From assembly GCA_965230415.1 (NCBI GenBank), contig CBDDKZ010000001.1, positions 102,715 through 166,714 on the forward strand: a stretch of 64,000 bases of DNA, given 5' to 3'. The first letter of the stretch is position 1; each line of letters begins with the position of its first letter. The notes below the pieces were generated by a model. It saw only the letters and a list, made by a program, of their open reading frames with translations, made no database searches and was not told where the DNA came from. Shown here one piece after another: positions 9,029 through 17,823 of this stretch. A program made the position numbers and the translations under genes. The stretch comes from CBDDKZ01 sp965230415 (GTDB lineage: Bacteria; Bacteroidota; Bacteroidia; Cytophagales; JAAEPT01).

Positions 9029-10147
9029 TTATTGAACGGAGGTGAGCTTAATCTCGAAAAGTTTAGGCCAGTTTTTACCAGTTACAAACAATCTATCTTC
9101 GTTTTGCAGGTAAGCGATTCCGTTTAACACATCGATATCAGTATGCCTGTCCTCCGGTCTTAATAGACCTTTAAGGTTAATTAGTTCTATAACAGAAGCT
9201 TTATCCGGGTCTATGATAACGATATTATCTGTCTGATAAACATTGGCATAGATTAAACCATTAACAAATTCCAATTCATTTAATTGATTGACAGGGCCCT
9301 TATCGTCATAAATATTAATTTCCTTCTCAAGCGTAAAATCCTTAGGATTGATATAAAAAAGGGTATTGCTGCCATCGCTCATTATTAAAGATGTACCATC
9401 GTATGTAAGTCCCCACCCATCCATAACTGTCGGATAGGGCCAAACAGCAATTTCTTTGAAGGAATTTTTATTATAAACATGTACTCTTTGCGATTTCCAG
9501 GTCAATTGAAAAATGGAATCCCCTACAATCGCCACACCTTCTCCAAAGTGTTCGTAGGGAAGCTTTTTTTCTTTAAGAACCTGCCCTGATTCATAATCGA
9601 GCTTTTTTAAAACAGACCGACCACGCATGCCTGTCCCTTCATACATATGCCCTTTGTCAAAAAGCAAACCTTGTGTATAAGACTTTACATCATGGTTGAA
9701 TACATTAACTATTTTAAATGAACGTTGCTTTGGTGTATTCCCCGCCAATAATTTTACGGTAAGGTCTTTCGTGTAAAATACCTTACCATCTTTATACAAG
9801 CTGCTCACCAAGTAATAGTTTCCGGGTAACATGGCTTTTGTATCCAATACAATAACACCACTTTCACCCTTAAGTGGTTTAACTATTGTATTATTAAACA
9901 AATAACGTACACTATCAACTTCACTGCTATCTACAGATAAATCTACTTTTACTTCAATTTTTTTACCTACGTTATATTTGTGACCTCCGGACAAAGTCAT
10001 ATTTACCAGCCTTTTAGCAGGACGATTAATTTCGGATATAGCTGTAGAATTGTTTTGTTGGATATTGTTTGAATCCTTACCATCTGTACAAGACAAGATA
10101 AAAACAACTATGCATAGGTATAATGCATGACGCAAGCAGATTCTCAT
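9029..10147 (-). CDS. glutaminyl-peptide cyclotransferase (glutamine cyclotransferase family), lipoprotein
   Basis: 372 residues beginning with a lipoprotein signal (MRICLRHALYLCIVVFILSC, lipobox Cys at about 20), so it is probably membrane-anchored. A beta-sandwich region (about 50-135) precedes the PF05096-type five-bladed propeller: YTQGLLFDKGHMYEGTGMRG, LPYEHFGEGVA, QLTWKS, GWGLTYDGTSLIMSDGS and LNELEFVNGLIYANV. The family converts N-terminal Gln of peptides to pyroglutamate. The Fur-family regulator lies upstream on the same strand with five bases between them, so they are very likely one operon. The fold assignment is firm; activity on a given substrate is inferred. Confidence 0.88.
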   Translation of the reverse strand: MRICLRHALYLCIVVFILSCTDGKDSNNIQQNNSTAISEINRPAKRLVNMTLSGGHKYNVGKKIEVKVDLSVDSSEVDSVRYLFNNTIVKPLKGESGVIVLDTKAMLPGNYYLVSSLYKDGKVFYTKDLTVKLLAGNTPKQRSFKIVNVFNHDVKSYTQGLLFDKGHMYEGTGMRGRSVLKKLDYESGQVLKEKKLPYEHFGEGVAIVGDSIFQLTWKSQRVHVYNKNSFKEIAVWPYPTVMDGWGLTYDGTSLIMSDGSNTLFYINPKDFTLEKEINIYDDKGPVNQLNELEFVNGLIYANVYQTDNIVIIDPDKASVIELINLKGLLRPEDRHTDIDVLNGIAYLQNEDRLFVTGKNWPKLFEIKLTSVQ

Positions 10148-10152
10148 AAAAC

Positions 10153-10581
10153 TCAGGAATTACAATTTTTACATATCCCTTTGATGTTCACTTCAACATC
10201 TTTAACGGTAAAGGAATCAGGGATATTGAAGCTAGGCACCAAATAATCCTCCAAACAAAAAATATTGTCACACTTTTCACAATGAAAATGCATGTGCTTA
10301 TGATAATGATCGTGCTCTGAACATACACCTACGCTAAGTGCGTACTTAGCCACACCATCTCCTGCCATCAATTTATGCGTCAAGCCCTTACTCTCAAAAG
10401 AATTAAGCGTTCGATACAATGTTACCCGGTCAAAGTCGGAAGGAAGCGCATCTTCCAGGTCTCCATGTGAAAGTGCATAATCCTTTTCCAGAAAAATTTT
10501 CAGCACTTCCTGTCTGGCTTTGGTAAGCCTTAAAGACTTGCTCTTCAACAAAGTATTTGCTGTATTACTTAAATCTTTCAT
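10153..10581 (-). CDS. Fur-family metal- or peroxide-responsive transcriptional regulator
   Basis: 142 residues from ATG 10581; a TTG one codon upstream is not preferred. The N-terminal winged helix includes LRLTKARQEVLKIFLE and FDRVTLYRTLNSFESKGL, the Fur DNA-binding signature. The His-rich metal site HDHYHKHMHFHCEKC is followed by a second CxxC near the C-terminus (GICKNCNS), giving the pair of CxxC motifs that bind structural Zn. It could be Zur-, PerR- or Fur-like; the motif alone does not settle which. It leads a two-gene unit with the glutamine cyclotransferase. A perfect 7-1-7 palindrome lies about 60 bases upstream and probably serves autoregulation. Confidence 0.88.
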   Translation of the reverse strand: MKDLSNTANTLLKSKSLRLTKARQEVLKIFLEKDYALSHGDLEDALPSDFDRVTLYRTLNSFESKGLTHKLMAGDGVAKYALSVGVCSEHDHYHKHMHFHCEKCDNIFCLEDYLVPSFNIPDSFTVKDVEVNIKGICKNCNS

Positions 10582-10639
10582 CAAAAACGAAAATAGACAT
10601 TTCTCTTAAAAAAACTTAATAATTAGAGAGATGATTCAA

Positions 10640-10654
10640 AAATTATCATAATTT
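10640..10654. promoter_or_regulatory. candidate Fur/PerR-type operator (perfect 7-1-7 palindrome)
   Basis: AAATTATCATAATTT is a perfect 15-bp inverted repeat with a one-base centre, the layout of Fur/PerR/Zur boxes. On the minus strand it runs into TAATTTTTG, which resembles a Bacteroidota -7 element, so binding would block the regulator's own promoter. The region is AT-rich, so chance is possible. Confidence 0.45.
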
Positions 10655-10705
10655 GTTAAAATGACCGTTTCTTGCCAAAGATTTTAGGATCCTGAATTTA
10701 ATCAT

Positions 10706-10713
10706 TAAATTTG
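10706..10713 (+). promoter_or_regulatory. candidate -7 promoter element for trhO
   Basis: TAAATTTG fits the Bacteroidota -7 consensus TAnnTTTG and lies only three bases before the ATG at 10717, which would make the message leaderless or nearly so. No -33 TTG lies at the usual distance, so support is weak. Confidence 0.3.
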
Positions 10714-10716
10714 CAC

Positions 10717-11751
10717 ATGGCTTCTAAGAACAAACCTTTACATAATCGTGTAAACGGAAAAGAATTAAAAGAACGATTAATAAATTCTACAGAGAAACGA
10801 ACCACCATCTCTTTTTACAAATACCATCACATTGATGAGCCACATGATTTTAGGGACGAGCTTTTTCGCCTCTTACAGGATATAGATGTATTTGGAAGGA
10901 TTTACCTGGCCAATGAGGGCATTAATGCACAAGTCAGCGTTCCTACTGATAAACTGGAGCAGTTTAAAACCACATTATACAATATTCCATTTCTAAAGGG
11001 TGTTCGTCTAAACAATGCTTTTGAGGATAATGGCAAATCCTTTTTCAAGTTAATGATAAAAGTACGTAAGAAAATTGTAGCAGATGGATTGGACGACAGT
11101 ACTTTTGACCCTTCTGATACGGGAGCTTACTTAACTGCCGAGAATTTCAATGAACTTACAGACAAAGACGATACGATTTTAGTGGATATGCGTAACCACT
11201 ACGAATCGGAAGTCGGACATTTTGAAGGGGCCCTACTTCCCGAGGCTGATACATTTAGGGAAGAGCTGCCGATGGTAGAAAAAATGCTTGAAAATGAAAA
11301 AGACAAACACATTGTAATGTACTGTACCGGAGGCATTCGCTGTGAAAAAGCCACCGCTTATTTTAAACACAAGGGTTTCAAAAATGTATATCACCTGGAA
11401 GGAGGTATTATTAAATACGCTCAGGACGCAAAGGCCCAAGGACTAAAAAATAAATTCAAAGGAAAAAACTTCGTTTTCGACGAAAGACTCGGAGAACGTA
11501 TAAGTGATGAAATCATTAGTAGATGCCATCAATGCGGTATTCCATGCGATACACACGTTAATTGCGCGAATGACGCCTGCCATCGTCTTTTCATTCAATG
11601 CGAAAAATGTAAACAAAATTTCGATGAATGTTGTTCAATTGAATGTAAAGAATTAAATTTAGTTTCTTCTTACAAAAAGAATGAATACAAAAACAAAATA
11701 CAAAATGCTGGTTTCTTCAGAAATAGTCGAAAAAGACAATTAGACGACTAA
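10717..11751 (+). CDS. trhO: tRNA uridine(34) hydroxylase TrhO (rhodanese-domain, YceA family)
   Basis: 344 residues from ATG 10717; the TTG at 10711 is part of a promoter-like motif and is not used as the start. The N-terminal acylphosphatase-like region contains TTISFYKYHHI and GRIYLANEGINAQVSVP; the rhodanese domain (about 140-235) has LVDMRNHYESEVGHFEGA and the active loop MYCTGGIRCEKA with its catalytic Cys. A C-terminal Cys-rich zinc-ribbon-like part follows (RCHQCGIPCDTHVNC and CEKCKQNFDECCS). This is the full TrhO layout; the enzyme makes 5-hydroxyuridine at position 34 of certain tRNAs. It is divergent from the Fur-family gene. Confidence 0.93.
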   Translation: MASKNKPLHNRVNGKELKERLINSTEKRTTISFYKYHHIDEPHDFRDELFRLLQDIDVFGRIYLANEGINAQVSVPTDKLEQFKTTLYNIPFLKGVRLNNAFEDNGKSFFKLMIKVRKKIVADGLDDSTFDPSDTGAYLTAENFNELTDKDDTILVDMRNHYESEVGHFEGALLPEADTFREELPMVEKMLENEKDKHIVMYCTGGIRCEKATAYFKHKGFKNVYHLEGGIIKYAQDAKAQGLKNKFKGKNFVFDERLGERISDEIISRCHQCGIPCDTHVNCANDACHRLFIQCEKCKQNFDECCSIECKELNLVSSYKKNEYKNKIQNAGFFRNSRKRQLDD

Positions 11752-11828
11752 ATATTCCTATAAAAATCAGTTTATTGTATGATCAAAAATTCCATAATTT
11801 ACTTAAGTTTCATTAAATCCCGCACAAA

Positions 11829-12389
11829 ATGAAAAAAGAAGATTATTGGGGTGAAATCTGGATGGACTATCGTGAAAGCGATTGGCGTGAAGATGAGCTT
11901 TTTAAAATTTCTAACTTCGGTAGAATAAAAAGCTTTAAAGTCAATAAGACAGATGGCAAATTGATGCCTGGTTCAAATTTGAACGGTTATTTGACACTTA
12001 ACGCCACACGTAAAAACGGTAAGAACATATCCAGGTATATCCATAAGATTGTAGCGGAGCTTTTTCTTACAAAAGGTCCCGATGCAAAGTATGTGCTTCA
12101 CCTCGACTACGACAAGAGCAACAATCATGTTGACAATTTAAAATGGGCAACACTTAAAGAAAAAACCGCCCATCATTCTCAAAATCCTGAACGTTTAAAG
12201 TTTATTGGCAATCCTACCAATGCCAAATTAACCGAAAGTAAGGTAAAGCTAATTAAGAAAAAGCTCAATGATCCGAACAGAAAAACCCGTATGAAAATGA
12301 TTGCAAAGCAATTTGGAATCTCAGAAATGCAGCTTTGGCGCATTAAATCCGGGGAAAACTGGGGATATGTAAAAGCTGATGAAGATTAG
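11829..12389 (+). CDS. free-standing NUMOD4/HNH endonuclease
   Basis: 186 residues. The N-terminal NUMOD4-type segment (about 20-55, FKISNFGRIKSFKVN) is followed by an HNH_3-type nuclease motif (about 75-115, YIHKIVAELFL, then VLHLDYDKSNNHVDNLKWAT) and a C-terminal helix-turn-helix (about 135-175, LTESKVKLIKKKL, IAKQFGISEMQLWRI) that should recognise DNA. This is the domain order of phage- and intron-type homing endonucleases. No intron, intein or prophage surrounds it, so it stands alone between trhO and the nitrite locus. It is separated from the convergent regulator gene by a hairpin. Confidence 0.88.
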   Translation: MKKEDYWGEIWMDYRESDWREDELFKISNFGRIKSFKVNKTDGKLMPGSNLNGYLTLNATRKNGKNISRYIHKIVAELFLTKGPDAKYVLHLDYDKSNNHVDNLKWATLKEKTAHHSQNPERLKFIGNPTNAKLTESKVKLIKKKLNDPNRKTRMKMIAKQFGISEMQLWRIKSGENWGYVKADED

Positions 12390-12406
12390 AGACTAATTTA
12401 TCCTGG

Positions 12407-12435
12407 CACTGCGTAGCTAACTAACCTATGCAGTG
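12407..12435. terminator. bidirectional terminator-like hairpin
   Basis: CACTGCGTAG (12407-12416) pairs with CTATGCAGTG (12426-12435) with one G-U pair and a nine-base loop. It lies between the convergent stops of the HNH gene and the response regulator gene, where a shared terminator is expected. Confidence 0.6.
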
Positions 12436-12447
12436 ACAGTGATATTT

Positions 12448-13107
12448 TTATATAATTCCGGCTTCCAGCGCTATTCGTACCAATTCAGCAACATTATTGG
12501 CATTCATCTTTTTCATCATGTTCAAACGATGTGACTCAATAGTTCGTACACTGATCCCAAGATTATCTGCTATTTCTTTATTGCTTAAGCCATTAGAAAT
12601 CTGAGACAGTATATCTATCTCACGTCGTGACAGTTCTACATCTAAAGTCCTGACAGGCTTGGTACTACCCCCGTCTTCTGTACTATTGAGGTACCTGTCT
12701 ATGATAAAACTGGATATATCATGGCCATAATACCTTTTCCCCTTGGCAACAGTTCTAATCGCATCCAGGAACTTGTATTTGTCTGCGTCTTTTAACACAT
12801 AGCCAAGTGCCCCATACTCAACGGCCTCCAATACATACTCTTCAACATCAAACATGGATAAAATGAGAATCTTAGTCCGGAGCCCAAGCTCTTTGATACG
12901 TTTCACACTTTCTATACCTGTCATCTCAGGCATCGAAACATCCATCACTAACAAATCGGGAGCTAATGTCGAAACCAGATCTATGGCTTCTTTGCCATTA
13001 GCGCCTTCTCCTATTACCTCAACATCGTCTTCGTTTTCCAGAAGTTGTTTAATACCATTTCTTACTATATCGTGGTCATCGACCAACACAATCCGAATTT
13101 TAGACAT
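12448..13107 (-). CDS. NarL/FixJ-family response regulator, pair of the adjacent kinase
   Basis: 219 residues: receiver domain (1-120) with acidic pocket VLVDDHD, phospho-acceptor Asp in LLVMDVSMPE (about 55), and switch Lys in YVLKDADK; then a LuxR-type helix-turn-helix (about 150-215, LSRREIDILSQISNGLSNKEI and GISVRTIESHR). Its ATG overlaps the last eight bases of the kinase gene (13100-13107), so the two are translationally coupled. Lying beside nirBD, it is a strong candidate activator of nitrite reductase expression, by analogy with NarL; no NarL-type site was identified with confidence. Confidence 0.93.
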   Translation of the reverse strand: MSKIRIVLVDDHDIVRNGIKQLLENEDDVEVIGEGANGKEAIDLVSTLAPDLLVMDVSMPEMTGIESVKRIKELGLRTKILILSMFDVEEYVLEAVEYGALGYVLKDADKYKFLDAIRTVAKGKRYYGHDISSFIIDRYLNSTEDGGSTKPVRTLDVELSRREIDILSQISNGLSNKEIADNLGISVRTIESHRLNMMKKMNANNVAELVRIALEAGII

Positions 13108-14926
13108 AACAGTCTGCTATTAATGGAAGTTGAACAGAAATTATTACACCCAAATCTGGAAGAGATTCAATAACAAAATGAGCATTAATTAATTCAGCTC
13201 TTTCTTTCATGTTAGATAACCCGTTACCAGTATTTTTATCGTGAACTTTCTTTAAAGCAACAGTTTGATCAAAGCCAATACCATCGTCTTTAACAGTCAA
13301 AGTTAAGAACTCTTTATCATTTTTTAAATTTATTTGTATAAGATTGGCTTCTGCATGCTTAATTGCATTGTTCACAGCTTCCTGAGTAATTCTATAAAGT
13401 GATACCTCTATCTGCTTGTTTAGGCGGCTTGGTAGTTTTAATTCGTCTACAAAATTGATCTCGGTAACAACAGATCTTGACAGCGATTTCACCATTTCCT
13501 TAATTGCCGGACCAAGTCCATAATTATTAATAGCACGTGGCAATATGCTGGAAGAAATTCGCCGGGCTTCTTTTATAGTGTCATAAATAACATGTCGTAT
13601 GTGTTCAAATTGGTTTTCCTGCTTATCATCCTTTGAACTCAAAGCCTCCACGCTGAACTTAAGGGCAGTAAGTTGTTGGCCCACCCCGTCATGTATTTCC
13701 ACAGCCATGCGTTTTCTTTCTTTTTCCTGACCTTCAATGATTGCATAAGAAGCTTTTCTTTGCTCTGACAGTGCTTCCTTATGCTTTTCCTCATTGATGC
13801 GTTGCAATTCCAGCTCAGCCTCTTTTCTTAAAGTAATGTTACTTGATACAACCAGGTATTGATACAGTTTACCTTTCGCATCTTCTATAGGAATCATGGT
13901 GACATCCAGCCAAAAATTCTTCCCGGTCTTAGACTGATCCAATACCTCCCCCTGCCACACGGTACCTTTTATTTTCTCGTTCCTGATGTGCTTATAGATG
14001 ATACTTTCTTCTCCTCCCTGATTATTGAAAAACAAAGGTTTACCAATCAACTCATATTCCTTGTACGTTGTTATTGCCTGGTATTTGTCATTAGCATATA
14101 AAATATTTCCCCACTCATCAGTTCTTATCATAACTGTGGCTTTGTCTAAAGCAAAATTTATATCACGGTTCTGACGGATTATTTCTTCCAGTTCCAAATT
14201 AGTAGCATTCAATTTTTCAGCTGTACGTATCGTTGTTAATTCAGACTCTAATAAACTATTAATAAACGTCCTTATCCTTCTGGCAGCAGGCTGAAAAATA
14301 AAGATCACTTCACATAGAAGTACCCCCAATACTACTACCATCAAATAATACTCAGTGCGTTTCAAACTTCGCACTTTGTCTGCCGACAACCGATCGTACT
14401 CGTCAACAATGTCATCCATCAATATGAGAAAATGGTATTCCGCATCCACAATGGAATTCAATATTGTATGGATATTGTTTAATGAATCTTTGCCTTCTTT
14501 TATTAGTAATAATTTGTTAGCCGAGCTGATTATTACCTTAAAATATTCTTCTAATTCTGAAAAATAATGATCTACTTCTTTTGTATTACCCTGTTTTACA
14601 AGCAAGCCCTCCCGTAAAGTGGCATGACTCCGTTCAAAAGAGGCGATATCTCTTATAAGCACTTGCTTAATCTGGTCATTCCAGGTACCTGAAACAATTT
14701 GCAAACAGGTTTTAGTTATTTTTTGACTATACATACGTTGTTTACCAGCCCTGTTCACAACATGAGAATCTGTTAATTGATTACTCAACGAATTTTGAAT
14801 CAACACCTGACTGGTAATGGTTACCAAGGCTATAATTGTTAATGCAAGCGCATAGATAATATTGAAGTAGCGAAACGTATTCACCTTCGCTTCCTGCTTT
14901 CTCAATATGTCGTCTTTTTCAAGCAT
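13100..14926 (-). CDS. sensor histidine kinase with PilJ/NarX-like sensor and PAS domain
   Basis: 608 residues from ATG 14926; a TTG twelve bases upstream is rejected. A first membrane span (about 21-43) is followed by VNRAGKQRMYSQK (57-69), which matches the nitrate-sensing P-box of NarX/NarQ and the PilJ N-terminal domain. A helical periplasmic region leads to a second span (about 190-212), a coiled segment, a PAS domain with PAC (about 255-375), a HisKA_3 dimerisation domain with the phospho-His in RMAVEIHDGVGQQL (about 410), and an HATPase domain with NAIKHA and DDGIGFD. It is divergent from nirB. Nitrate or nitrite sensing is inferred from the P-box and position. Confidence 0.92.
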   Translation of the reverse strand: MLEKDDILRKQEAKVNTFRYFNIIYALALTIIALVTITSQVLIQNSLSNQLTDSHVVNRAGKQRMYSQKITKTCLQIVSGTWNDQIKQVLIRDIASFERSHATLREGLLVKQGNTKEVDHYFSELEEYFKVIISSANKLLLIKEGKDSLNNIHTILNSIVDAEYHFLILMDDIVDEYDRLSADKVRSLKRTEYYLMVVVLGVLLCEVIFIFQPAARRIRTFINSLLESELTTIRTAEKLNATNLELEEIIRQNRDINFALDKATVMIRTDEWGNILYANDKYQAITTYKEYELIGKPLFFNNQGGEESIIYKHIRNEKIKGTVWQGEVLDQSKTGKNFWLDVTMIPIEDAKGKLYQYLVVSSNITLRKEAELELQRINEEKHKEALSEQRKASYAIIEGQEKERKRMAVEIHDGVGQQLTALKFSVEALSSKDDKQENQFEHIRHVIYDTIKEARRISSSILPRAINNYGLGPAIKEMVKSLSRSVVTEINFVDELKLPSRLNKQIEVSLYRITQEAVNNAIKHAEANLIQINLKNDKEFLTLTVKDDGIGFDQTVALKKVHDKNTGNGLSNMKERAELINAHFVIESLPDLGVIISVQLPLIADCYV

Positions 14927-15287
14927 GAGCTCGAGCAAAGATACGGGTTAATACTTAATTACTGAATGAATTTGCTATAATCTTAATAAAGTCAACGCTT
15001 TCAAACAGCGCTGGAAGCATCTGTTATGGTCTGTTTACCTCTGAAATGAACAAAAATGCTACAACTCAGAATGACTAAGACACAAAAAGTATCAATAATA
15101 CCATTTTACAACAAGATAAAGCAGATTTTTTAGGTACACGCATGGATTACCTCTCATTAAAAATGGCCATGTTTCGTAATTTGCATTTCGGATAGCCATC
15201 AAAAAATTAAGTATTTTTACTCAGTATTTTTACGATATTAGATAATTATGGCTATATTTGCACCGAGCAGAAACAAAGAAACAAATC
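14927..15287. other. divergent promoter region between sensor kinase and nirB
   Basis: An AT-rich gap of about 360 bases with no gene. It must carry the promoters of the kinase-regulator unit leftward and nirBD rightward. The only element I can point to is the TAnnTTTG motif at 15253-15260; no clear Fnr or NarL site stands out. Confidence 0.6.
15253..15260 (+). promoter_or_regulatory. candidate -7 promoter element of nirBD
   Basis: TATATTTG fits the Bacteroidota -7 consensus TAnnTTTG, 28 bases before the nirB ATG. A good -33 TTG is not seen at normal spacing, which would suit a promoter that depends on an activator. Confidence 0.45.
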
Positions 15288-17783
15288 ATGAGTACTACAG
15301 GATCAAAGATAATAGTAGTCGGTAACGGGATGGTCGGCTACAAATTTTGCGAAAAGTTAGTAGCTAAAGGAATGCATACTACTAACGAGATTGTTGTTTT
15401 CGGAGAAGAGCCCTGGGTGGCATACGACCGTGTTCACCTGTCTGCTTATTTCTCCGGTAGTACGGTTGAAGATCTGGAAATGGCTCCAAGAAGCTGGTAC
15501 GAAGAAAACAATATCCAGCTTTTGACATCTTCTCCTATAACGGAACTTGACCCTGGCAAAAAAGAAGTAAAAACATATAAAGGCGAAGTTCATTCATACG
15601 ATAAGCTCGTACTTGCTACCGGATCTTCGGCATTCGTCCCACCTATTGACGGCGTTGATAAAGACGGAATATTTGTTTACAGAACTATTGAAGATTTGGA
15701 ACAAATTACCAGCTATGCAAAAAAAGCCAAAGTAGGGGCTGTAATAGGCGGTGGTCTACTAGGCCTGGAGGCTGCCAAAGCTTTATTGGATCTGGAAGTT
15801 AAAACACATGTAGTTGAATTTGCTCCGAGGTTGATGCCTCGTCAACTAGATAACAAAGGTGCAGATTTTTTAAAAGAAAAAATCGAGCACATCGGTGTAT
15901 CCATCCACTTAAATAAAAACACTAAATGCTTTGCCGGAAATGGTTCTGTAGATGAAATGCAGTTTGCCGATGGAGACAAACTTCCTGTAGATATGGTGGT
16001 AATCTCTGCCGGAATTAAACCTCGTGATGAGTTAGCAAAAAAGGCGGACATAGAAATTGGGCCACGGGGAGGAATAGTTGTAAACGAGAAAATGGAAACG
16101 TCGGCAAAAGACATTTATGCCATCGGTGAGTGCGCCCTCTTTAACAACATGATCTTTGGTCTCGTTGCTCCGGGCTACGATATGGCCGACGTGGTGGTCG
16201 AACAGCTCAATGAAGGCTCAAAGGTATTTATACAGCCCGATATGTCTACAAAACTCAAGTTAATAGGTGTTGACGTTGCAAGTTTTGGAGACCCTTTTGG
16301 TGAACTGGCTCCCTTTAAGTCAATTGTTTATGAGAACAGTTCTTCTGGTGTATATAAGCGTATTAACATATCACCCGATGGTAAACACCTACTCGGCGGG
16401 ATCCTGGTCGGTGAAGCAGAAGAATATAACATGCTGTTACAAATGACTTTAAACAGCATGAAAATTCCCGAAGAACCTGAATCATTGATTATTAAAACCA
16501 GTGGCAGTGATGATGGCGGAAGTGGCGTAGAAGCCCTACCGGATAGCGCAATGATTTGTTCCTGCGAAAATGTTTCCAAAGGAGACATTATACAGGCTGT
16601 GAAAGACGGCAACCAGGACCTGGCATCGCTCAAAGCCTGCACAAAGGCCGGAACGGGATGCGGAGGTTGCCTGCCACTCATAAAAGACATTCAGACACTG
16701 GCATTAAAAGAGCTAGGTATAGAAGTTAAAAAAGTACTCTGCGAGCACTTCGATTATAGTCGTCAGGAGCTATATGACATCATTAAGGTACGAGGTTACA
16801 AGACTTACAAAGAGGTACTTGAAGGGGTCGGTTCCGGTTGTGGTTGCGAAATATGCAAACCAGCTATAGGTTCTATTCTTGCAAGTCATTGGAACGACCT
16901 TGTGTTGAAGCAAGACACCATCCAGGACACTAACGATCGTTACCTTGCCAATATCCAAAGAGGTGGTACCTATTCGGTGGTTCCTCGTGTACCAGGCGGA
17001 GAAATTACCCCCGAAAAACTGATTGTACTTGGAGAGGTAGCAAAAAAATACAATTTATACTGTAAGATAACCGGTGGTCAGCGTATCGATTTATTTGGTG
17101 CACATGTAGGCGATCTACCTGATATTTGGGAGGAATTAATCGAAGCAGGATTTGAAACAGGACAGGCTTACGGTAAATCGGTAAGAACTGTTAAAAGTTG
17201 TGTAGGTTCTACATGGTGTCGTTTTGGTGTTCAGGATTCTGTAAAGATGGCCATCGACATCGAAAACAGGTACAAAGGACTTAGAGCTCCGCATAAGTTA
17301 AAGTTTGCGGTATCGGGATGTACAAGAGAATGTGCCGAGGCCCAAAGTAAAGATATAGGTGTTATTGCGACCGAAAAAGGATGGGCGCTTTACATATGTG
17401 GAAATGGTGGTACAAAGCCACAACATGCTGCATTGTTTGCTACAGACATCGATACTGAAACATTAATAAAATACATTGACAGAATACTTTCTTTCTATAT
17501 TCGCACAGCAGATCCATTAACACGTACGGCCACATGGTTTAATAAGCTGGAAGGTGGCATGTCTTACTTAAAGGACGTAATTATCAATGACAGCCTGGGT
17601 ATTTGTGACGAATTGGAAGCGCACATGCAAAACCAGGTAGATACATTTAAATGTGAATGGAAGGATGTTGTTGAAGACCCGGAAAAACGAGCAAAATTTA
17701 CTCATTTTGTTAACGATGAAGAAAAAGATCCTAATATTGAATTTGTAGATATGCGTGGACAGATTATGCCTAAACCCTGGTAG
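15288..17783 (+). CDS. nirB: nitrite reductase [NAD(P)H] large subunit NirB
   Basis: 831 residues from ATG 15288; the TTG at 15258 belongs to the promoter motif. Order: FAD/NAD(P)H-binding pyridine nucleotide-disulphide oxidoreductase domain (about 1-290, IIVVGNGMVGYKFCE, LATGSSAF, GAVIGGGLLGLEAAKAL); two BFD-like [2Fe-2S] regions (ICSCENVSKGDI with GTGCGGCLP; GSGCGCEICKP); a nitrite/sulphite reductase ferredoxin-like half domain; and the sirohaem-[4Fe-4S] domain with Cys in KSCVGSTWCRFG and SGCTRECAEAQ. Length is normal for NirB (about 830-850). It reduces nitrite to ammonium in the cytoplasm with NirD, whose gene starts 40 bases later. No nitrate reductase or nitrate/nitrite transporter gene lies in the window. 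Confidence 0.96.
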   Translation: MSTTGSKIIVVGNGMVGYKFCEKLVAKGMHTTNEIVVFGEEPWVAYDRVHLSAYFSGSTVEDLEMAPRSWYEENNIQLLTSSPITELDPGKKEVKTYKGEVHSYDKLVLATGSSAFVPPIDGVDKDGIFVYRTIEDLEQITSYAKKAKVGAVIGGGLLGLEAAKALLDLEVKTHVVEFAPRLMPRQLDNKGADFLKEKIEHIGVSIHLNKNTKCFAGNGSVDEMQFADGDKLPVDMVVISAGIKPRDELAKKADIEIGPRGGIVVNEKMETSAKDIYAIGECALFNNMIFGLVAPGYDMADVVVEQLNEGSKVFIQPDMSTKLKLIGVDVASFGDPFGELAPFKSIVYENSSSGVYKRINISPDGKHLLGGILVGEAEEYNMLLQMTLNSMKIPEEPESLIIKTSGSDDGGSGVEALPDSAMICSCENVSKGDIIQAVKDGNQDLASLKACTKAGTGCGGCLPLIKDIQTLALKELGIEVKKVLCEHFDYSRQELYDIIKVRGYKTYKEVLEGVGSGCGCEICKPAIGSILASHWNDLVLKQDTIQDTNDRYLANIQRGGTYSVVPRVPGGEITPEKLIVLGEVAKKYNLYCKITGGQRIDLFGAHVGDLPDIWEELIEAGFETGQAYGKSVRTVKSCVGSTWCRFGVQDSVKMAIDIENRYKGLRAPHKLKFAVSGCTRECAEAQSKDIGVIATEKGWALYICGNGGTKPQHAALFATDIDTETLIKYIDRILSFYIRTADPLTRTATWFNKLEGGMSYLKDVIINDSLGICDELEAHMQNQVDTFKCEWKDVVEDPEKRAKFTHFVNDEEKDPNIEFVDMRGQIMPKPW

Positions 17784-17823
17784 ACCCCGAAACGATCGTT
17801 AAGAGAATGACAATTTAGAAATT

